From the NCBI GenBank assembly GCA_902482615.1, contig CABTAA010000096.1, forward strand, positions 1 through 6,535: a DNA stretch of 6,535 bases. The letters are read 5' to 3'. Positions within the stretch are counted from its first letter, which is position 1. The number at the start of each line of letters is the position of its first letter. Under the pieces are notes generated by a model. That model was not told the origin of the DNA. It worked only from the letters and a program-made list of their open reading frames with translations, and did no database searches. The DNA is from an uncultured Collinsella sp. GTDB lineage: Bacteria; Actinomycetota; Coriobacteriia; Coriobacteriales; Coriobacteriaceae. Position numbers and translations under genes: made by a program. This document shows, one piece after another, positions 1 to 5,293 of this stretch.

Positions 1-1511
1 ATGTGGCTGCCAAGGCTGCACCCGATCCTGCGGGCGTGGTGTACGAGGGCCTGCTGTCCAATACGGTTGAAGGCGCGACGGTTGAGCTGTGGAGCGCCGA
101 CGATGCGGCCGGTACCAATGCAGTGCGTTGGGATGCCGAGGAGTATGAGCAGGACAATCCGCTTGCGACGGGTGCGGACGGTGCGTACAACTGGAATACG
201 CCGACCGGCTGGTATCAGGTGCGCGTGACCAAGGACGGGGATGAGGAGGCGCGTTCGGCTTGGCTGCGCGTGCCGCCGATTCAGGCTGAGGTGAACATTG
301 GTTTGGTGTCGACGGCGGCGCCCGAGGTGGTTTCGGCCCACGCCTATACCGATTGCATCGAGGTTGAGTTTGCGCAGTATATGGATGCGAGCGACGATGC
401 CCTGGTCGCATTGTGCGCGCAGGGCTTGGGCGACGTGACGTATACGTGGCTCGACAAGCAGGACGATCCCAATGGCAAGCCGCTGTCGCGCGTGCTGCGT
501 ATTCGCTATGCCGATGCGTGTGAGGCGGGCTCGGCGGTGGCGTTTGAGCTCGACGGTGCTCGCAACTACGCCGGCACGGCCATGGCGCGCTGGGCAAGTG
601 GCGAGCTTGTCGTGGGCGTTCGCGCCGACAAGCTCAAGCTCAACGTGGAGCAGGCCGTGACCATGCTTGATGGCAGTGACTTTGAGCTGGTGGCGCACGT
701 GACCGATAAGGCGGGCAAGCCGTTTGCGGGCGCCAAGGTTAGTGTTGGGCTGGAGTCCTCGGCTATCTGCTCTGTCGATGCCACCCAGGCCGTGACGGGC
801 GAGGACGGCGCGGCGACGTTTGTGCTGCATGGTGCTCTGCCCGGTTTGACGACGTTGACGGCGGCGGTGGACGGCACGGCGCTGTCCAAGCAGGTCGACG
901 TTCGCGTGTCTGCCGAGGCAGTGCGACCGGCGCGACCGGTGGCGACGATTGGTGCGACGACGTTTGGCGCGTGGTCGCCCAAGGAGAACTACATTACGGT
1001 GCCCAAGGGAACGAAGCTGGAGCTTTCGGCCGAGGATGGCACGACGATTTGGTATACCACCAACGACACCTGCCCCTGCCGTGACGAAGGCCGCGTAAAG
1101 TACACCGCGCCTATTGCGCTCGATAGCAACATGTATGTGCGCATTGCGGCACAGCACCCTGGCATGTCGTACAGCGAGTATTCTGAGCGTCTGAACATTA
1201 CGATCACGGTGACCGATGAGGCGGCGCCTGAGCCGACGCCCGATCCCGAGCCGACGCCTGGCGGCGGCGAGCAGGGCGGCGGTGCGGATGGCTCTGGCGG
1301 CACCGGGGTACCTGCGGGCGGCTCGGCTTCGACGACGACCACGGTGACGACGGATAAGTCCAAGGGTAAGGGCAAGAACGGCAAGAAGTCCGGTGGCACG
1401 GAGCTTGCCGGCACGGGTGACTCCGTCGCGATGACGGTCGCCGCCCTAGGCATCGCCGGAGCAACTGTTGCCGCGGCAGGCATCGCTGCGACCAAGCGCC
1501 GCAAGCGCTAG
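1..1511 (+). CDS. Modular sortase-anchored surface protein, C-terminal part (5' truncated by window)
   Basis: About 502 residues are visible in the frame that starts at base 3. The GTG there has no ribosome binding site or signal peptide behind it, so the gene surely begins off the left edge. Modules in order, counting from that codon: residues 8-103, a beta-sandwich like carboxypeptidase-regulatory/SpaA folds (VYEGLLSNTVEGATVELW, then WDAEEYEQDNPL); 106-205, a domain with an ECM-type opening (CIEVEFAQYMDAS); 208-303, a bacterial Ig-like (Big_1/invasin-type) domain with VTDKAGKPFAGAKVSVGL and TGEDGAATFVL; 312-402, a chitobiase C-terminal-like module (GTTIWYTTNDTCPC). A Pro/Thr then Gly-rich linker (about 405-445) and a Lys-rich stretch (452-463) follow. 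The end is a sorting signal: LAGTG at 468-472, a hydrophobic helix at about 474-496 and the tail KRRKR. It is probably attached to peptidoglycan by a class E-type sortase. The ligand and biological role cannot be read from this part. Domain names are from pattern memory; the wall-sorting signal is seen directly. Confidence 0.88.
   Translation, partial: VAAKAAPDPAGVVYEGLLSNTVEGATVELWSADDAAGTNAVRWDAEEYEQDNPLATGADGAYNWNTPTGWYQVRVTKDGDEEARSAWLRVPPIQAEVNIGLVSTAAPEVVSAHAYTDCIEVEFAQYMDASDDALVALCAQGLGDVTYTWLDKQDDPNGKPLSRVLRIRYADACEAGSAVAFELDGARNYAGTAMARWASGELVVGVRADKLKLNVEQAVTMLDGSDFELVAHVTDKAGKPFAGAKVSVGLESSAICSVDATQAVTGEDGAATFVLHGALPGLTTLTAAVDGTALSKQVDVRVSAEAVRPARPVATIGATTFGAWSPKENYITVPKGTKLELSAEDGTTIWYTTNDTCPCRDEGRVKYTAPIALDSNMYVRIAAQHPGMSYSEYSERLNITITVTDEAAPEPTPDPEPTPGGGEQGGGADGSGGTGVPAGGSASTTTTVTTDKSKGKGKNGKKSGGTELAGTGDSVAMTVAALGIAGATVAAAGIAATKRRKR
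1404..1508 (+). other. LAxTG cell-wall sorting signal
   Basis: The codons read LAGTG, then a run of small hydrophobic residues (AMTVAALGIAGATVAAAGIA) and a final basic KRRKR just before the stop. This is the classic three-part sorting signal, with Ala in place of Pro at motif position 2. LAxTG is known as the preferred substrate of class E sortases in high-GC Gram-positive bacteria. Cleavage would fall between Thr471 and Gly472 of the visible protein. The sortase itself is not in the window. Confidence 0.85.
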
Positions 1512-1548
1512 GTTTTGGTGGCAGCGCTCATCCTCGGCTTTAGCAAAA

Positions 1549-1683
1549 TCTCAATCTGTAACACGTAGCGAGGAATTTGGCCTCTAACTGTTACAGATTG
1601 AGATGAACAGGCGGATGTTCGCACAATGTCTCAATCTGTAACAACTACGGGACTCAACGTGGCCCACCTGTTACAGATCGAGA
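1549..1683. repeat. Array of four 15-bp repeats, alternating orientation, exact 40-bp period
   Basis: TCTCAATCTGTAACA occurs at 1549-1563 and 1629-1643. Its reverse complement occurs at 1589-1603 (exact) and 1669-1683 (one change, GATCGAGA for GATTGAGA). Starts are 1549, 1589, 1629 and 1669, so the step is exactly 40 bp, and the three spacers are each 25 bp with little resemblance to one another. Read as hairpins, the array is two stem-loops of 15-17 bp with 25-nt loops, 80 bp apart. Two spacers carry small inner dyads (GAGG/CCTC at 1570-1584 and GAACA/TGTTC at 1605-1620). It lies between two convergent genes and codes for nothing convincing. It could be a coriobacterial intergenic repeat family, a pair of RNA hairpins, or a regulator/nucleoid-protein site array. 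The geometry is seen directly; the function is unknown. Confidence 0.85.
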
Positions 1684-1703
1684 CAAACCGACCGGGCAAG
1701 GCT

Positions 1704-1746
1704 CCAAACCACCACAAAGGTGCCTGTCCCCATCGTGGTGGTTTGG
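1704..1746. repeat. 12-bp-stem hairpin with GGTGCCTGTCCCC loop (REP-like element)
   Basis: CCAAACCACCAC at 1704-1715 is perfectly complementary to GTGGTGGTTTGG at 1735-1746, around a 19-nt loop that contains GGTGCCTGTCCCC (GGGGACAGGCACC on the other strand). No T-run follows on either side, so it is a poor intrinsic terminator. From memory, GGGGACAGGCACC-type palindromes are scattered between genes in several bacterial genomes, which suggests a REP-like dispersed element. That assignment is inference. Confidence 0.6.
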
Positions 1747-1758
1747 GCGGCCGGCATA

Positions 1759-1797
1759 GAAAAAGTCCCCGCCGGGCGTGTGCTCGACGGGGACTTT
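1759..1797 (-). terminator. Intrinsic terminator of nfnAB
   Basis: On the minus strand AAAGTCCCCG (1788-1797) and CGGGGACTTT (1762-1771) form a perfect 10-bp stem around a 16-nt loop, followed at once by further T residues (CTTTTTCT). It lies about 30 nt past the nfnB stop codon. On the plus strand the hairpin is followed by GCCGTTTGA with no useful T-tract, so it mainly serves the minus strand. Confidence 0.85.
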
Positions 1798-1825
1798 GCC
1801 GTTTGATGGCTAGCGCTGTGGGTGA

Positions 1826-3235
1826 TTACTCGCCCAGCAGGCTCTTGGTGATGGAAGCGGCGGCCTTCTTGCCGGCGCCCATCGCCAGAATGACCGTAGC
1901 GGCACCGGTGACGATGTCGCCGCCAGCCCAGATGCGGGGATCGGTGGTCTGGCCGGTCTCCTCGTCGGCGACGATGTAGCCCCACTTGTTGAGCTCCATC
2001 TTGCCGCCGATCTTCTTTGCGAAGGGGTTGGCGTTGGTGCCGATAGCCGAAATAGCGACGTCGCAGGGGATCTCCTCGATGGCGCCCTCGATGGGCACCG
2101 GGCGACGGCGGCCGGACTCGTCGGGCTCGCCGAGCTCCATCTTCTGGACCTTGGCGGCGCATACGGAGCCGTCCTCGCCAGCGACAAACTCGAGCGGGGA
2201 GACGAGCGGCAGAACCTCGACGCCCTCGGCCTTGGCGTGGTGCAGCTCGGCGCGACGGCAGGGCATCTCGTCCTCGGTACGACGGTAAGCGATGATGGCG
2301 TGCTCGGCGCCCAGGCGCTTGGCGGTACGGACGGCGTCCATAGCCACGTTGCCGCCACCAAAGACAACGACGTTCTTGCCGTGCTTGGTGGGGGTGTCGT
2401 ACTCGGGGAATTCGTTGGCCTTCATCAGGTTCACGCGGGTGAGGTACTCGTTAGCGAAGAAGACGTTGGGCAGGTTCTCGCCGGGGACATTGAGGAACTT
2501 GGGCAGGCCAGCGCCGGTCGCCACATAGATGGCGTCGAAGCCCTGCTCGAACAGCTCCTCGGCCGTGGCCATGTTGCCCACGACGGAGTTGTACTCAAAC
2601 TTGACGCCCATGTCCTCCAAGCCGTCAATCTCGCGCTTGACGACTGCCTTGGGCAGACGGAACTCGGGGATGCCGTAGACCAGCACGCCGCCGCCGGTGA
2701 AGAAGGCCTCAAAGACGGTAACGTCAAAGCCGTTGCGGGCGAGCTCGCCAGCGCAGGTGATGCCGGACGGGCCGGAGCCGACGACGGCGACCTTCTTGCC
2801 GTTCTTGGGGGCCATCTTGGGCGTGGAGGCGAACTCGGGGCGGTCACCCAGGAAGCGCTCGAGCTGACCGATGGCCACGGGCTCGGACTTCTTACCACGG
2901 ATGCACTTGCCCTCGCACTGGTTCTCCTGCGGGCAGACGCGACCGCAGATGGCGGGAAGCATGGAGTCCTCGCGGATGGTATCGAGGGCGCCGCCGAAGT
3001 CCTTCGCGCGGATCTGCTCGATAAAGCGGGGGATGTTGATGTTGACGGGGCAGCCCTCAACACAGAACGGCTTCTTGCAGTTGAGGCAGCGCTCGGCCTC
3101 GGCCAGCGCCATCTCCTCGGTGAAGCCCTTGTCGACGGGGCGGAAGTCGCAGGCGCGCTTGGCAGCCGGCTCCTCGTTATCGGGGGTGCGGGGCGACTTC
3201 ATATCGGCAACGAAACGACCGTTAACTAGTGGCAT
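1826..3235 (-). CDS. nfnB: NADH-dependent reduced ferredoxin:NADP+ oxidoreductase subunit B (GltD-like)
   Basis: This 469-residue flavoprotein is of the GltD/dihydropyrimidine-dehydrogenase N-domain type. Residues 50-111 carry eight Cys for two [4Fe-4S] clusters (C50, C53, C58, C62; C97, C101, C107, C111). The CPQE at 101-104 puts Glu104 where the Thermotoga enzyme is reported to use a Glu ligand. GSGPSG at 153-158 is the FAD site, GGGNVA at 293-298 the second nucleotide (NADPH) site, and WAGGDIVTGAATVI at about 436-449 the C-terminal FAD contact. Many pipelines call such proteins homotetrameric glutamate synthase gltA. The overlap with nfnA and the lack of a glutamate synthase large subunit favour NfnB, the bifurcating-FAD subunit. 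The cytoplasmic complex couples NADH and reduced ferredoxin oxidation to NADP+ reduction, reversibly. The ATG overlaps the end of nfnA by 10 nt, with a purine-rich GAGGAAAAGAG upstream. Length and motifs look intact. Confidence 0.9.
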   Translation of the reverse strand: MPLVNGRFVADMKSPRTPDNEEPAAKRACDFRPVDKGFTEEMALAEAERCLNCKKPFCVEGCPVNINIPRFIEQIRAKDFGGALDTIREDSMLPAICGRVCPQENQCEGKCIRGKKSEPVAIGQLERFLGDRPEFASTPKMAPKNGKKVAVVGSGPSGITCAGELARNGFDVTVFEAFFTGGGVLVYGIPEFRLPKAVVKREIDGLEDMGVKFEYNSVVGNMATAEELFEQGFDAIYVATGAGLPKFLNVPGENLPNVFFANEYLTRVNLMKANEFPEYDTPTKHGKNVVVFGGGNVAMDAVRTAKRLGAEHAIIAYRRTEDEMPCRRAELHHAKAEGVEVLPLVSPLEFVAGEDGSVCAAKVQKMELGEPDESGRRRPVPIEGAIEEIPCDVAISAIGTNANPFAKKIGGKMELNKWGYIVADEETGQTTDPRIWAGGDIVTGAATVILAMGAGKKAAASITKSLLGE

Positions 3236-4065
3236 GCGCAGCTCTTTTCCTCATAGGCCTTGAGGGACTCGCCCTCTTCGGAACGGTAAGCGGCCTGGCG
3301 GGCACGAAGGTCATCCCAGTCGACCAGGGTGGCATCGAAGTCGGGGCCGTCGACGCAAGCGAACTTGGTCACGCCGCCCACCTCGACGCGGCAGCAGCCG
3401 CACATGCCGGTGCCGTCAACCATGATGGGGTTGAGGGACGCGGTGATGGGGGTGTCGTACTTCTGGGCGGTGAGGGTCGAGAACTTCATCATCGGAACGG
3501 GGCCGACGCAGAAGACCTGGCTCACGGCCTTGTCCTGCAGCAGGCGCTCCAGCGGAGCGGTGACAACGCCCTGCTCGCCGTAGGAACCGTCATCGGTAGT
3601 GATGTGGATGTGGTCCTCGTCGAGGAGCTCGCGGAACTGGTCCTCCATGAGCAGGAGGTCCTTGGTGCGGGCGCCCATGATGGCGTGCACCTCGTGGCCG
3701 GTCTCGACCAGGTGCTTGGCGACCGGGAAGGCAATTGCCAGGCCGACGCCGCCGCCAATGACGGCGCAGGGGCCCTCGGCCATCTCGGTGGGAACGCCCA
3801 GCGGGCCCACGACGTCGCGCAGCGACTCGCCGGCCTCGTAGGTGGAAAGCATTTCGGTGGTCTTGCCGATCACCATGAAGATGAACTCGACCCAGCCCTC
3901 GTCACCGTTCCAGCCGGCCAGGGTAAACGGGACGCGCTCGCCCGTCTCGTTGGCGCGAACCATGAGGAACTGTCCAGCGTGCGCATGCTTGGCGATTGCA
4001 GGCGCCTCGATGCGGAACTTGAACACCTTCTCCGAGAACTGCGTCTTCTCCAGGATCTTATACAT
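3226..4065 (-). CDS. nfnA: NADH-dependent reduced ferredoxin:NADP+ oxidoreductase subunit A
   Basis: This is a 279-residue protein of the ferredoxin reductase/PyrK family, also annotated as sulfide dehydrogenase subunit or dihydroorotate dehydrogenase-like electron transfer protein. Residues 1-95 form the FAD-binding beta-barrel with the flavin motif RVPFTLAG (44-51). Residues 100-200 form the NAD(H) domain with VIGGGVGLAIAFPVAK (102-117) and CVGPVPMMK (186-194). The C-terminal [2Fe-2S] module has GTGMCGCCRVEVGG (218-231) and FACVDGP (235-241); C222, C225 and C237 are the likely ligands, with Asp217 close to the position of the unusual Asp ligand described for Thermotoga NfnA. The protein ends SCACH, a small Cys/His tail. 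Pairing with nfnB argues against a PyrK role, and no pyrimidine genes are near. AGAGGGG lies 4 nt before the ATG, and a TATAAT box lies about 105 nt upstream. Confidence in the pair's assignment is high. Confidence 0.9.
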   Translation of the reverse strand: MYKILEKTQFSEKVFKFRIEAPAIAKHAHAGQFLMVRANETGERVPFTLAGWNGDEGWVEFIFMVIGKTTEMLSTYEAGESLRDVVGPLGVPTEMAEGPCAVIGGGVGLAIAFPVAKHLVETGHEVHAIMGARTKDLLLMEDQFRELLDEDHIHITTDDGSYGEQGVVTAPLERLLQDKAVSQVFCVGPVPMMKFSTLTAQKYDTPITASLNPIMVDGTGMCGCCRVEVGGVTKFACVDGPDFDATLVDWDDLRARQAAYRSEEGESLKAYEEKSCACH

Positions 4066-4083
4066 AGAACCCCTCTCTTGTTA

Positions 4084-4166
4084 GGGCCGCCGAACCGTGC
4101 CTCCACGGAAATGGACGGTAGCCCGAATAAAACCGTACGCGCACAGGCGTTGTGCAGACATACGGT
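4084..4166 (-). promoter_or_regulatory. Structured nfnA leader
   Basis: On the minus strand between the TATAAT box and the nfnA ATG there are two dyads. The upstream one has GCACA/TGTGC (4141-4155) inside ACCGTA/TACGGT (4132-4166) and is followed by TTTTATT. The second has GGGC..ACCGT pairing with ACGGT..GCCC (4084-4124) and ends just before the ribosome binding site. It could be an attenuator-like leader, but the outer arm of the first dyad may lie at or before the transcription start. I recognise no known riboswitch class. Confidence 0.35.
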
Positions 4167-4170
4167 GCAA

Positions 4171-4200
4171 ATTATACCCTCATGGACATGTCACTTACGT
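4171..4200 (-). promoter_or_regulatory. Probable nfnAB promoter
   Basis: The minus strand has a perfect -10 hexamer TATAAT at 4171-4176. No good TTGACA stands 16-18 nt upstream; the candidates there are ACGTAA and CGTAAG. GTGACA at 4189-4194 is a better -35 match, but its 12-nt spacing is too short. The 8-bp palindrome GACATGTC (4185-4192) sits in the spacer region and could be part of an operator. The start site would lie about 100 nt from the nfnA ATG. Confidence 0.5.
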
Positions 4201-4255
4201 GTGTCTTCGGCGGTTGGGAGCAGGGTTTATCCACTTTGGCCTACCAAAGGGGGAG

Positions 4256-4421
4256 AGGTTTATTTTGGTCGGTTTTATCAGGTAAAACGGCAAAGGGGGC
4301 CGGCCTCGCGCTTCGGTGAGGCCGGCCCCCTTTGGAGCGTTGCATATGTATGGCGGCACAGGGTTTATTGCGACGCGGCCGCCGCGGCGTTTCCGCATAT
4401 AAAACCTGCCAAAATAAACCT
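4256..4421. repeat. Nested inverted repeat around the pth terminator, with GGTTTAT motif cluster
   Basis: A 23-nt arm at 4256-4278 (begins AGGTTTATTTTGG, ends GGTTTTAT) is the reverse complement of 4399-4421 at 21 of 23 positions, the two differences being adjacent in the middle. Between the arms sits the perfect 17-bp terminator stem. The related CAGGGTTTAT also occurs as a direct repeat at 4221-4230 and 4359-4368, so six GGTTTAT/GGTTTTAT units fall within 200 bp. This could be an operator cluster for nfnA, an extended 3'-UTR fold of pth, or a dispersed repeat element. Confidence 0.7.
4281..4334 (-). terminator. Intrinsic terminator downstream of pth
   Basis: CAAAGGGGGCCGGCCTC (4291-4307) pairs perfectly with GAGGCCGGCCCCCTTTG (4318-4334), a 17-bp very GC-rich stem with a 10-nt loop. 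On the minus strand it is followed after three bases by TTTT (4284-4287). It lies about 105 nt past the pth stop, and the plus strand offers no T-tract after it. It should insulate pth transcription from nfnAB. Confidence 0.7.
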
Positions 4422-4439
4422 GTTCCTAAATGATAGGTT

Positions 4440-5069
4440 TTAGTGCTTGCCGTTGGCGGAGGCGGCACCGTTGACATGGTCGCGGGCATAGACCACGCCG
4501 TGCACGATCGTCAGGCCGGCGGCGTCGGCCGCGCGGGCGCAGGTGTCCTGGAAATCCTCGGCCTCGCGGGCGCGCAGCTGCTTAAGAACGTAGTCGGCGA
4601 CGGCCATCTTGCCGGGAGGGTTGCCGATGCCGGTGCGGATGCGGCTGAAGTCGCGGCTGCCCATCTTGTCGATGATGGAGCGCAGGCCGTTGTGACCGGC
4701 GTGGCCGCCGCCCACCTTAACACGTACGTCGCCGGCGGGAATGTCGAGCTCGTCGTGGATCACGAGCAGCTCCTCGACCTTGATTTTGTACTCGCGGCAG
4801 AGCTTGGAGATGGGGCCACCCGAGGTATTCATATACGACTGCGGTTTGACCAGCACGATCTGGCGCTTGCCGCCCTCTTCCTCAGCATCGTTGATATTGA
4901 TGAGTGCGATCTCGGCGCCGGCCTGGTTTTTCCAGTACGTGACGCCGGCCTGACGGGCCAACTCATCGATCGCTTTGAAGCCAGCGTTGTGGCGGGTTTC
5001 GGCATACTCATCGCCAGGGTTGCCAAGTCCGGCAACCATGCGAATCTTAAGCGGCTGTGCAGCTGCCAT
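4440..5069 (-). CDS. pth: Peptidyl-tRNA hydrolase
   Basis: This 209-residue protein of the bacterial Pth family cleaves the ester bond of peptidyl-tRNAs released from stalled ribosomes, so tRNA can be reused. It is cytoplasmic and normally essential. GLGNPGDEYAETRHNAGF (14-31) holds Asn17 and the catalytic His27. KPQSYMNTSG (75-84) holds Met80 and Asn81. VIHDELDIPAG (103-113) holds Asp106, and GGHAGHNGLRSI (121-132) holds Asn127. These match E. coli Asn10, His20, Met67, Asn68, Asp93 and Asn114 with a constant offset within each block, so the active site is complete. The N-terminus is about seven residues longer than in E. coli. The chosen ATG has GAAAGGA five nt upstream. The C-terminal tail (about 195-209) is low in structure signals. 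It follows prs as in many Gram-positive genomes, but a strong hairpin separates them, so it probably has its own promoter. No convincing -35/-10 pair was found in the 118 bp before it. Confidence 0.96.
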   Translation of the reverse strand: MAAAQPLKIRMVAGLGNPGDEYAETRHNAGFKAIDELARQAGVTYWKNQAGAEIALININDAEEEGGKRQIVLVKPQSYMNTSGGPISKLCREYKIKVEELLVIHDELDIPAGDVRVKVGGGHAGHNGLRSIIDKMGSRDFSRIRTGIGNPPGKMAVADYVLKQLRAREAEDFQDTCARAADAAGLTIVHGVVYARDHVNGAASANGKH

Positions 5070-5187
5070 GTTTATCCTTTCGTTACATAAAAAGTTTAAT
5101 CAACGACAAAGGCTACCACGCCCGCCGAAGGCGAGGCTTTGCTTCAGCGAAATCCCACCAGACAAAAGCGCGGCCGCGGCAGAGCGA

Positions 5188-5265
5188 GCCGTCGGAACAG
5201 AAGAAACCCCCGCGCGACCTTTGCGAAGCAAGGGGGAGCGCGGGGGTTTCTTCTGTTCCGACGGC
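5188..5265 (-). terminator. Very long hairpin terminator between prs and pth
   Basis: Bases 5188-5215 are perfectly complementary to 5238-5265 (28 bp), with a 22-nt loop that itself holds a 7-bp dyad (CCTTTGC/GCAAGGG, one G-U pair). The inner part is a GC-rich stem flanked by AAGAAA and TTTCTT, so each strand shows a stem followed by a T-rich stretch and it may act in both directions. It begins 29 nt past the prs stop on the minus strand. Without a plus-strand gene to serve, its main role should be ending prs transcription. Confidence 0.75.
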
Positions 5266-5293
5266 GATGCGCCGGGTTGCAAGGACGATGCGA

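Noticed and set aside
3..228. GTG at base 3 (or ATG at base 1) as a true gene start
   Set aside because: There is no ribosome binding site or signal peptide, and the frame opens inside a folded domain, so the gene continues off the left edge. The ATG at base 1 is in another frame.
1549..1683. CRISPR array
   Set aside because: The repeats are only 15 bp, alternate in orientation and number four, the spacers are 25 bp, and no cas gene is in the window. The regular spacing is real but does not fit a CRISPR.
1626..1979. Plus-strand open frame starting inside the 40-bp-step array
   Set aside because: It runs through the array, the REP-like hairpin and the nfnB terminator into the antisense of nfnB, and has no convincing start signal.
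2237..3229. Plus-strand open frame (330 codons) opposite nfnB
   Set aside because: It has a low-complexity GLxV/DGV composition typical of an antisense shadow. nfnB on the other strand has every expected cofactor motif.
4084..4166. Known riboswitch in the nfnA leader
   Set aside because: I could not recognise the conserved core of any class; only simple nested hairpins are visible.
3229..4443. Long plus-strand open frame (404 codons) opposite nfnA
   Set aside because: It is exactly antisense to a motif-complete gene, rich in Gly/Ala/Val/Leu/Asp as expected from the complement of GC-biased codons. It runs on into intergenic hairpins and shows no recognisable domain.
5070..5187. Promoter or small gene directly upstream of pth
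   Set aside because: The only -10-like hexamers (TATGTA, TGTAAC) lack a -35 at suitable spacing, and no small frame has a credible start.
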